This document shows positions 57,601 to 64,000 of a stretch of DNA of 64,000 nucleotides, piece by piece (the first letter of the stretch is position 1; every line of letters starts with the position of its first letter). The notes below the pieces were generated by a model. That model saw nothing but the letters and a program-made list of their open reading frames with translations. It was not told where the DNA came from and searched no databases. The position numbers and the translations under genes were made by a program. This DNA comes from CAYUQT01 sp964446835 (GTDB lineage Bacteria > Planctomycetota > Phycisphaerae > UBA1845 > JAFGLZ01), in NCBI GenBank assembly GCA_964446835.1, contig CAYUQT010000033.1:1-64000 (forward strand), read 5' to 3'.

Positions 57601-58719
57601 ATGGAGGCTGTGGGGCAGCTCGCTGGCGGAGTGGCACATGATTTCAACAACCTGCTACAGGCTATCAACGGCTTCACCGACATGGCGTTGCAGGACATCG
57701 AAGCCGACCACGCCGCACGTCCGCTCCTGCAGGAGGTGGCCAAGGCCGGAGATCGTGCCGCATCCCTCGTCAGACAGCTGCTGGCGTTCAGCAGACGACA
57801 GGTCATCCATCCGGAGTATCTGGATCTCAATGAAGTGATCGCCGGCCTGCTCAAGATGCTCGTACGAGTCCTGGGGGAACACATACGGATCAACTTCGTG
57901 CCCGGACATTCACCCGGCAACATCTACGCCGACCGCGGACAGATCGAACAGGTGCTGATGAACCTGAGCCTCAACGCACGGGACGCCATGCCCGCGGGTG
58001 GAACCCTGACCATCGAAACGGCATGCATTCGAGCCGATGCCGAATACTGCCAGACCAACACATGGGCAAGACCCGGTGAATTTGTCGTGCTCACCATCAT
58101 GGACAACGGTTGCGGGATGGACGCTGAAACCCTCAAACACATATTTGATCCGTTCTTTACCACAAAAGAAGTTGGCAAGGGAACAGGACTGGGACTGGCA
58201 ACCGTCTACGGCATCGTCCGGCAGCACGAAGGAATGATCAACGTCTATAGCGAACTCGGCACGGGCACGGTCTTCAGGATATATCTGCCCAAGAGCGGAC
58301 GACCCGTGGAGGTCGTTGAGATCGCCCAACCCGAACAAACATATAGCGGCACCGAGACCATTCTCCTGGCCGAAGATGACGAGATAGTCCGAAACCTCAG
58401 TCGCCGCCTGTTGCAGGAAGCCGGTTATACCGTTCTGCTCGCGGAGGACGGACAGGAGGCCCTCCGGGTCGCCCAAGAGCACGGAGATCAGATCGCATTG
58501 GCCCTGCTCGATGTCGTCATGCCTCGCATGGGCGGACGCGAAGTGTACGAAAGACTCAGGCACAGCCACCCACGGATGCGATTCCTTTTCGCCAGTGGCT
58601 ACAGCGTCGACTTCTTTAACGCCAGTCTCATGCCGAAAGAGGGCCTCGAACTTGTCCAAAAGCCCTTCGACCCCAAGATGCTCCTGAGCAGAATCAGGAA
58701 GATCCTCGATCGCTCATAG
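54613..58719 (+). CDS. MASE1/PAS/GAF hybrid sensor histidine kinase
   Basis: 1,368 residues. The N-terminus is a MASE1-type integral-membrane sensor (about 20-300) with eight or so helices, including MPIWPAASLAVAVGLVLG and the GTLLFTPLLLCWW helix. Then come three PAS/PAC units (about 320-690), a GAF domain (about 700-860, with TIGYIAFCNEDES and a VHVMRHMNAPIFDG segment), another PAS (about 865-985), and HisKA with GGVAHDFNNLLQ (H1009). The HATPase has DNGCGMD and GKGTGLGLATVYG. A C-terminal receiver has D1300 in LLDVVMPRMGG; the usual MPxMDG is MGG here. No cognate regulator is adjacent, so output may be through a separate phosphotransfer protein. Confidence 0.93.
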   Translation: MVPATKGTLDHRNVGESHRPGNSAIHLIRDNLLIAALYWGISHINRVFFSSYGVLPMPIWPAASLAVAVGLVLGWRGAPGIALGTILANAISLGSSVWVAAGISVMNTAGPIFGTWLIRKSATRLPPFSSVRDASLFLLCGVILIPILTAIGGITSILAGGRISPEGVPLAWLRWWIAHASGTLLFTPLLLCWWADHKPLPLKSSLEYFGYSLFTLLVTAMVFFLVGSNQLVLGGMPHLLIVPLAWVSVRFETRESMTLFPLMSMIALAATVMGYGPFIGRQMPLVSVGLMMVGFGLASLLLAAVGSTRRQAESELTKARLRLESACVAGSAALYEWNLSTNSLEWSDNVDAMLGFLPGEFPRTFSAWESRIYPDDHAATMSRLDNHLKKGTPYEIDYRIQRKNETYVWWHEVGAARRDANGRPITMSGACTDVTARKEAEEALKTSEERYRTVIDFTSDWEYWIGPDNQFRYVSPSSEELTGYKPEEFLTDPGLLLNIVHPDDRDPFAQHLQDLPTHSDACHLEFRIIARNAGILWIDHRCRPVFRADGSYLGHRSSNRNITDRKRAEEERARLTTILESTNDLVAMATPNGIVCYINAAGRRMLGLSEQEDLRGYRISESHPQWASDLVSNTAIPTAAKEGLWEGETVIRYRDGREVPVSQIIMAHRSADGELLYLSTIMRDISERKRAEEETRLNEQRFEALFRLNQMVDATLNELCQFAMEEAVRLTRSTIGYIAFCNEDESLLTMYAWSKAAMQECSIQDRPLIYPVGSTGLWGEAVRQRQPIITNDYSLPNPWKKGHPEGHVHVMRHMNAPIFDGNHIVIVAGVGNKPTDYDEIDVRQLTLLMQGMWSIVQRRQTDEALRRSEENYRGIFDASNEAMFIHDTSGAILDVNRRMCELFGISREEAVRLQFKDFSNGEPPYSQAEAIQWVEKAYQSGPQLFEWLCKRRDGRLFWGEVALSRVRIDGQDRILAAARDITSRKQLEEQLRQAQKMEAVGQLAGGVAHDFNNLLQAINGFTDMALQDIEADHAARPLLQEVAKAGDRAASLVRQLLAFSRRQVIHPEYLDLNEVIAGLLKMLVRVLGEHIRINFVPGHSPGNIYADRGQIEQVLMNLSLNARDAMPAGGTLTIETACIRADAEYCQTNTWARPGEFVVLTIMDNGCGMDAETLKHIFDPFFTTKEVGKGTGLGLATVYGIVRQHEGMINVYSELGTGTVFRIYLPKSGRPVEVVEIAQPEQTYSGTETILLAEDDEIVRNLSRRLLQEAGYTVLLAEDGQEALRVAQEHGDQIALALLDVVMPRMGGREVYERLRHSHPRMRFLFASGYSVDFFNASLMPKEGLELVQKPFDPKMLLSRIRKILDRS

Positions 58720-58980
58720 GGCCTCTGCCCACGTTTTCGCGGCGTCGGAAGACCACACCCTGTCCGGCTCGTGCGTGCCCGCGAAACCGCCGACCTCGGC
58801 CCCCAAGTCCCCGAGAGTCGGTTGATGCAAGGCCGTCGTGCTCCTATCATCCCGTATGTCCAAGCACGTGCTGGAACTGCCCCTGGAGTACCACCTCGCC
58901 ACAGGCGATGGAATGGCGTTCAGGGATACAGCGATGGTTGGGCTCACGTGCCCCTTTTCCTCTGCGGAGGTCTCCACATC

Positions 58981-61647
58981 ATGTCAATGCTGATGGCTGT
59001 ATGGGTCTCCGGGGCGGCACTCGGGCAGGTGACAGAATCCGTCGGGCCATGCCAGCATATCAAGAACGGCGGGTTCGAATCCTCGGTGCTCACAGAAGAC
59101 GGCAAGGACACGGTTCGAATCGATGACTGGGAGGCATGGCCAAAGGCCTGGACCTGCAAGCCGGGCAAACAGGCGACCACCCGGCCGACATCCAAACAGC
59201 CCTATCCGTCCGTTTCGCAGGGAGCCCAGTATGCCGTGCTCGTCCTGCGCAAAGGACAGGTCGACTCCACGTGGCTCTCTCAGCGATTGGGACAGGTAAC
59301 ATTGCAGGACGTGGGCAAGGTCTACGTGGCCACCGTCGACGGCGGTGCCCGTCTTCAGGACCTCACCAAGATCGCGGAGCTGGAAGTGGCCTTCCGTACG
59401 GGTGTCCAGAAAGGCCAACCCGGTGATTCACTCGGACAACCGGGCCGATATCCCCTGCTCGACGGCCAAGGGATGCGCCCCGTCTCGACATGGTTCGCCC
59501 CGTCGGCCAACGATGTCGGAAAGCCCATCTCGCTGGTCATACGCCTCACCGGAGTCTCGGTCCAGAGCGGCTCCGACCAGTACGTCATCGACAACGCTCG
59601 GCTGACCGTAGGACCTGCCGACAGGCTGGAGTCGATGCTTTCGGGGTTGCCTCGCGCGGCGTCCTCACTGCTCGCCGTTCAGCTTTGGAAACAGAAGGGT
59701 ATCCTGCCCAGCGACATGATGAAGCGATACCTGCTGACCGCCCTCGACAAGGCCCAGAAGGACTGGCGCAACGACTACGAACAACGCAAGACCCCGGCCC
59801 AGATCACCGCCTATCAGGAACGGCTGAAAGCCCGCTTCGTCCAATCGATCGGCGGTCTTCCCGAACGGAGCCCCCTCAACGCCCGAACGGTCGGTACGGT
59901 CTCCAAACCCGGCTACCGTGTTGAGAAGGTCCTCTTCAACAGCCAACCGGCCCACGCCGTATCCGCCGCACTGTTCCTGCCGGACCCCAGTCGACACAAA
60001 CCGCCGTACCCGGGGGTAATCGTACCCTGCGGGCATTCACTGACCGGCAAGGCGATGGACCTCTACCAGAGGGCGTGCGCCCTGGCCGCCCTGAACGGTC
60101 TGGCCGCCCTGATCTTCGATCCGATCGATCAGGGAGAACGGCATCAGTCACTCGACACCACCGGCAAGGGGCGTTTCGGAGGCACCTCCGGCCACAACAT
60201 GGTCGCGGCCGGCTCCATCCCCCTGGGTCGATCCACCGCCCGGTATGAGATCTGGGACGGCATGCGATGCATCGATTACCTCCAGTCTCGCTCGGACATC
60301 GACCCCAAGCGAATCGGTTGCATGGGCAACAGTGGAGGAGGCACCCAGACGGCCTATCTCATGGCACTCGATGATCGCATCGGTGCCGCTGCCCCAAGCT
60401 GCTATATCTGCAGTCTCTACGGCAGGCTGATCCGGAACTACGAACCACAGGATGCCGAGCAGAATATCTTCGGACAGTTGTCCTGGGGAATGGACCACGC
60501 CGACTACTGCATGATGCGGGCCCCCAAGCCGACGCTCCTGTGCACCGCCACTCGCGACTACTTCAACATCGAGGATGCCTGGAACGCCTTTCGAGACGCC
60601 AAGCGACTCTACACCAACATGGGATTCTCCGAACGGATGTCCCTGGTCGAGGCCGATGAACCCCACGGCTACTCGCTCCACCTCCGCCAGGCAGCCGTCC
60701 GCTGGATGATGCGATGGCTGCTGGGCAAGGATGAGGCGATTGTCGAACCCTCCGACCTGAAGGTCCTCACCGAAGACGAAATTCGCTGTACGCCCAAAGG
60801 AGAAGTCCTGCTTCTGGACGGCCAGCGATCCGTCTATGATCTCAACCGCGACTACGCCAGGGAACTCGCCCAAAAGCGCAAGTCCGTCTGGGATTCCACG
60901 CCCAGAACTGATCTGCTGAAGCGCGTCCGCGACATCGCCGGCATCCGCGAGATCGGATCATTGCCCAGGCCCAAAGCCGAGAAGGTCGGCACCGAACGCA
61001 GCGAGGGCTATCGCGTCGACCAATACATCCTGGTACCGGAAGAGGGAATCTACCTACCCGCACTGCTGTACCTGCCTCAATCCGAGCCGATCCGCCAGTG
61101 TGTGCTGTATATTCACTCGGACGGCAAGGACGCCGACACGGCCACCTTGCGAAAAATCGTCGCCTCGGGCCAGGCGGTTCTTGCAGTGGATCTTCGCGGC
61201 ATCGGTGAAACGCAATCGCCCTCTCGACCCTACTTCTCGGCCGACTATCACGGTCGAGACGGACAGGACTTCTTCACCGCATACCTCCTGGGTCGCTGCC
61301 TGATGGGCATGCGGGCCGAGGACATCCGCGCGTGTGCCCTGTGGCTGCGCGAGGGACATGTGCTTCCCCAGAATGTGCCGGTCCATCTGGTAACTGTCGG
61401 ACAACTCGGCGTGCCGGCACTGCACGCCGCCGCACTGAATCCGGACCTCTTCGCCTCCGTCAGACTGGTACGATCTCTGACGTCGTGGAGCAACGTGGTA
61501 GAGTTGGGATTCGTCAAGACGCCCTATTCCTCGATGGTCCACGGGGCCCTGACCGTGTACGATCTGCCCGACCTGGCCCGCCTTCTGGGTGACAAGCTTA
61601 CGCTGGAAGAACCGGTGGATGCGTTCGGTCGCCCTGCGAAACGCTGA
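58981..61647 (+). CDS. Exported tandem alpha/beta-hydrolase fusion, acetyl-xylan-esterase-like
   Basis: 888 residues from ATG 58981 (GGAGG at 10 nt). The in-frame 58771 start lacks a ribosome site and precedes the signal peptide (LMAVWVSGAALGQVT). Residues about 25-210 are a carbohydrate-binding-like beta sandwich opening with IKNGGFESS. Residues about 300-590 form a complete alpha/beta hydrolase: GNSGGG nucleophile S451, D526 in ATRDYF and H562 in DEPHGYS. Residues about 680-888 repeat the fold (VLYIHSDGKD, LAVDLRGIGE), but the elbow reads VGQLG, with Q808 where the serine should be. A likely esterase on exported polysaccharide with one inactive domain. Confidence 0.78.
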   Translation: MSMLMAVWVSGAALGQVTESVGPCQHIKNGGFESSVLTEDGKDTVRIDDWEAWPKAWTCKPGKQATTRPTSKQPYPSVSQGAQYAVLVLRKGQVDSTWLSQRLGQVTLQDVGKVYVATVDGGARLQDLTKIAELEVAFRTGVQKGQPGDSLGQPGRYPLLDGQGMRPVSTWFAPSANDVGKPISLVIRLTGVSVQSGSDQYVIDNARLTVGPADRLESMLSGLPRAASSLLAVQLWKQKGILPSDMMKRYLLTALDKAQKDWRNDYEQRKTPAQITAYQERLKARFVQSIGGLPERSPLNARTVGTVSKPGYRVEKVLFNSQPAHAVSAALFLPDPSRHKPPYPGVIVPCGHSLTGKAMDLYQRACALAALNGLAALIFDPIDQGERHQSLDTTGKGRFGGTSGHNMVAAGSIPLGRSTARYEIWDGMRCIDYLQSRSDIDPKRIGCMGNSGGGTQTAYLMALDDRIGAAAPSCYICSLYGRLIRNYEPQDAEQNIFGQLSWGMDHADYCMMRAPKPTLLCTATRDYFNIEDAWNAFRDAKRLYTNMGFSERMSLVEADEPHGYSLHLRQAAVRWMMRWLLGKDEAIVEPSDLKVLTEDEIRCTPKGEVLLLDGQRSVYDLNRDYARELAQKRKSVWDSTPRTDLLKRVRDIAGIREIGSLPRPKAEKVGTERSEGYRVDQYILVPEEGIYLPALLYLPQSEPIRQCVLYIHSDGKDADTATLRKIVASGQAVLAVDLRGIGETQSPSRPYFSADYHGRDGQDFFTAYLLGRCLMGMRAEDIRACALWLREGHVLPQNVPVHLVTVGQLGVPALHAAALNPDLFASVRLVRSLTSWSNVVELGFVKTPYSSMVHGALTVYDLPDLARLLGDKLTLEEPVDAFGRPAKR

Positions 61648-61724
61648 CCGGCATCCGTGCGGCCGACGGTGCGACAATGGGCTTCCTTCGTCCCGGAAGC
61701 CCCTGCTTCAGGAGAAACACCAAC

Positions 61725-62513
61725 ATGCCCGATGTCGCAAAGACAGCCCTGATCACCGGAGCATCGAGTGGGATCGGCAATGTCTTCGCCAAACACCTCG
61801 CCGCTCGCGGCTATGCCCTCCTGCTGACCGCCAGAAGACGCAATCGTCTCGAAGCCCTCGCCGCTGAGCTCACGCGGCAGCACGGCGTCTCGGCCGAGGT
61901 CGTCCCGGCCGACCTGACCCTCCCCGACGACGTCGAGCGACTCGCCGACGTCATCCGATCGCACCCCAATCTCGATCTCCTGATCAATAACGCAGGCTTC
62001 GGTACCCGACACCACTACGTGGAACTCGACCTGGCGATGCAACTGGACATGGTTCGCGTCCACGTGCTGGCCACCATGCACCTGACGCACGTCGCCTTGC
62101 CCGCGATGATCCGCCGAGGGCGTGGCGCCGTCATCAATGTGGCCTCCATGGCCGCCTTTCTGCCCATGCCTCGCATCGTAACCTACGCCTCAACCAAGGC
62201 CTTCCTCGTCACGTTCTCCGAAGCCCTCGCCAAAGAGCTGAAGAACACGGGCGTGCGCATTGAGGCCTTATGCCCAGGCTTCACCTACACCGAGTTCCAC
62301 GACGCACCCGAATTCAACGGGTTCGACCGCTCCGACACATCCAAGGCCCTCTGGATGTCGGCCGACGACGTCGTGGCCGAATCGCTCAGTGCGCTCGAAA
62401 CCCATCGCGTGGTCTGCGTCCCCGGCCGAAGGAATCGCTTCTTTCTCCGGTTGATTCGCAGCCCGATCGGAAAGACCCTCCTGCGGGCCCTGGCCGGCCG
62501 CCGGTGGGAGTGA
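61725..62513 (+). CDS. Short-chain dehydrogenase/reductase
   Basis: 262 residues from ATG 61725 with GGAG 10 nt upstream; an in-frame ATG at 61677 is less likely. Classical SDR motifs: TGASSGIG near residues 10-17, NNAG near 88, INVASMAAF with the catalytic Ser near 142, and YASTK (Tyr-x3-Lys) near 155-159. It ends with a basic, partly hydrophobic stretch (FLRLIRSPIGKTLLRALAG). Cytosolic NAD(P)-dependent oxidoreductase; the substrate cannot be told. It follows the esterase gene after about 77 bp and precedes the PHP gene by 38 bp, so probably part of one transcript. Confidence 0.9.
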   Translation: MPDVAKTALITGASSGIGNVFAKHLAARGYALLLTARRRNRLEALAAELTRQHGVSAEVVPADLTLPDDVERLADVIRSHPNLDLLINNAGFGTRHHYVELDLAMQLDMVRVHVLATMHLTHVALPAMIRRGRGAVINVASMAAFLPMPRIVTYASTKAFLVTFSEALAKELKNTGVRIEALCPGFTYTEFHDAPEFNGFDRSDTSKALWMSADDVVAESLSALETHRVVCVPGRRNRFFLRLIRSPIGKTLLRALAGRRWE

Positions 62514-62551
62514 GTGCCGTACAATACCTTGATAGTCACGAGGAGGTATCC

Positions 62552-63436
62552 GTGAATCAGTCTCCATCCAACTGTCCGATCACTCGACGAGGCTTTCTGC
62601 GCCAGGCAACCGCGGCGGCGTGCGCGACAACCATCGCCTCCACCGCCCGCGGAGAGGATGCCGGTGCAGAGAAGACCGCCGCACCCTGTCCCGTCCCGCT
62701 CGTCGATCTCCACGCGCATCTCGACAACAGCACGGTCGATGCCGTCGCCAAGCTGGGACGGCAGCGAGGCGTCAAGCTCGGCATCGTCGAACACGCCGGC
62801 ACCAAAGAAAACAAATACCCCGTCGTCCTCAGCAATGACGACGAGCTCCGCGCCTACCTCAAGATGCTCGACGACCACAACGTCTACAAGGGCGTTCAGG
62901 CCGAATGGACCGACTGGGCATCCTGCTTCTCCAAGGAGGCCCTCGCCGGCCTCGACTACGTGCTGACCGACGCGTGGACCTTCCCCGACAGGAACGGCAA
63001 GCGGAGGAAACTCTGGGAAAAGGATGCCGACCTCGGCGATCTCCGCACCTTCATGGATCGGTTCGTCGACTGGCACGTCCAGAAGATCGTGGCCGAGCCC
63101 ATTGACATCATGGCCAACCTCACCTGGCTGCCGGCCCCCGTCGCTGCAGACTTCGAAAAGCTCTGGACCGAGGCCCGCATGAGAAAGGTCATCGATGCCG
63201 CCATCAAGCACGGCGTGGCGCTCGAAATCAATGCCACCTTCCGTCTGCCCAAAGCCCCATTCCTCAAGTTGGCCAAGGCAGCCGGTGCCAAGTTCACCTT
63301 CGGCTCCAACGGACGCTACCCGAACATGGCCAAACTGGACTATGCCATCGAAATGGCCCAAATGCTCTCGCTGACACCCGCGGACATGTTCGTGCCCTGC
63401 GCAGAAAAGAAGCGGGCCACCCACGGCAGCCGTTGA
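62552..63436 (+). CDS. TAT-exported PHP-domain-like protein
   Basis: 294 residues from GTG 62552 with GAGGAGG 5 nt upstream, a very strong ribosome site. The leader has TRRGFLRQATAAACATTIAS, a twin-arginine signal. The mature protein opens with LVDLHAHLDNSTVD, the H-x-H metal motif of PHP or amidohydrolase-type enzymes. LGIVEHAG, LEINATFRL and FTFGSNGRYPN follow at intervals matching PHP strands. A metal-dependent phosphoesterase or hydrolase in the periplasm is likely. The family is common in planctomycetes, and the substrate is unknown. Confidence 0.75.
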   Translation: MNQSPSNCPITRRGFLRQATAAACATTIASTARGEDAGAEKTAAPCPVPLVDLHAHLDNSTVDAVAKLGRQRGVKLGIVEHAGTKENKYPVVLSNDDELRAYLKMLDDHNVYKGVQAEWTDWASCFSKEALAGLDYVLTDAWTFPDRNGKRRKLWEKDADLGDLRTFMDRFVDWHVQKIVAEPIDIMANLTWLPAPVAADFEKLWTEARMRKVIDAAIKHGVALEINATFRLPKAPFLKLAKAAGAKFTFGSNGRYPNMAKLDYAIEMAQMLSLTPADMFVPCAEKKRATHGSR

Positions 63437-63488
63437 GGATGACGGGACGTACCCAACACTGAATCCCGAAGCATAGGGAGATCATGAA

Positions 63489-64000
63489 ATGAAATGCACA
63501 GCGATACTCGGCGTCGTAACGTTGCTCGCGACGATCCCCGCTGCCAACAGCGCGTGGGCCGCCGAACCAGTCGAGGTGGCCGTCTACTACTTCCCAGGCT
63601 ACCACCCCGATCCGAGGAATGATGCCCGTCTCGGCAAGGGATGGACCGAGTGGGAGCTGATCAAGGCCGGCGTCCCCCGCTTCGACGGCCACGAGCAGCC
63701 CAAGGTCCCCCTCTGGGGGTACGACGACGAGTCTGACCCGAAGGCCATGGCCAAGAGGATCGACGCTGCCGCCGATCACGGCGTAACCGCATTCATCTTC
63801 GATTGGTACTGGCATGAGATGGGACCGTTTCTCGATGGGGCGCTGGATCGCGCCTTCCTCAAGGCACCCAACCGCGAGCGGCTGAAGTTCTCCCTGATGT
63901 GGGCCAATCACGATTGGATCGACATCTTTCCCGCCCGCGAAGGCGTCACCCCGAAGCTGCTCTATCCCGGTGTCGTCACCCGCCAGACCTTCGACCGAGC
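63489..64000 (+). CDS. WbsX/GH99-like protein, truncated by window end
   Basis: 170 codons are visible before the window stops. GGAG lies 8 nt before the ATG, and a signal peptide ends near SAWAAEP. The mature start is characteristic: VAVYYFPGYHPDPRNDARLG, WTEWELIKAG, PKVPLWGYDDESDPKAM, then HGVTAFIFDWYWHEMGPFLD. These match the WbsX/glycoside hydrolase 99-like family, a TIM barrel. Members process or synthesise polysaccharide, and exported forms are expected to be hydrolases. It begins 52 bp after the PHP gene and may belong to the same transcript. Confidence 0.8.
   Translation, partial: MKCTAILGVVTLLATIPAANSAWAAEPVEVAVYYFPGYHPDPRNDARLGKGWTEWELIKAGVPRFDGHEQPKVPLWGYDDESDPKAMAKRIDAAADHGVTAFIFDWYWHEMGPFLDGALDRAFLKAPNRERLKFSLMWANHDWIDIFPAREGVTPKLLYPGVVTRQTFDR

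Noticed and set aside
58771..58980. 70-residue N-terminal extension of the esterase fusion
   Set aside because: It would bury the signal peptide. ATG 58981 has GGAGG 10 nt upstream.

Overview
The window is high-GC bacterial chromosome, most consistent with a Planctomycetota (Phycisphaerae-like) organism. This is inferred from gene content, not from a marker gene. The pointers are many exported enzymes with twin-arginine leaders, several ECF sigma factors, a MoxR/DUF58/von Willebrand A operon ending in a giant secreted TPR protein, and very large PAS-rich hybrid kinases. I see no rRNA, tRNA, CRISPR array, transposase or prophage.

Layout. 1-2,280: repeat-rich accessory DNA. It holds a family of GAGACA-containing repeats, two degenerate 7-bp tandem arrays, several perfect hairpins, and a protein of unknown function whose tail is built from the repeats. 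2,280-5,660: a two-gene unit, a membrane-extended Rossmann reductase plus a GMC oxidoreductase, probably acting on a lipid or alcohol. 5,741-9,574: an sCache/multi-PAS hybrid kinase on the minus strand. 10,159-13,667: an exported beta-propeller protein and a TAT-exported AlkP-superfamily enzyme. 14,012-17,624: two three-gene ECF sigma operons tail to tail, the first with CnrH-CnrY-CnrX-like architecture. 17,777-20,287: an APC permease and a sialidase-like BNR protein. 20,416-25,252: two large exported glycosidase-like proteins in one minus-strand unit. 25,558-31,616: an SGNH hydrolase, a purple-acid-phosphatase-like enzyme, a TAT FAD oxidoreductase and a second beta-propeller protein. 31,860-35,684: a lipoprotein with an LNS2/HAD-type domain, then a histidine kinase/response regulator pair. 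35,720-54,065: a seven-gene minus-strand operon in the order HEAT/GATase-like, DUF4175-like, MoxR, DUF58, BatA-VWA, VWA/GATase, 2,678-aa TPR protein. 54,613-58,719: a MASE1/PAS/GAF hybrid kinase. 58,981-64,000: a tandem alpha/beta-hydrolase fusion, a short-chain dehydrogenase, a TAT-exported PHP-like protein and the start of a WbsX/GH99-like protein.

How it fits together. Most of the window codes for sensing (three histidine kinases, one response regulator, two ECF systems) and for exported hydrolases likely to act on complex carbohydrates or phosphoesters. The MoxR/VWA/TPR operon forms one co-translated envelope-associated unit. The most unusual material is the repeat/peptide-motif family at the left end, the tail-to-tail ECF operons with a cysteine-less anti-sigma domain, the esterase fusion with a second domain lacking its nucleophile, and the giant TPR operon.
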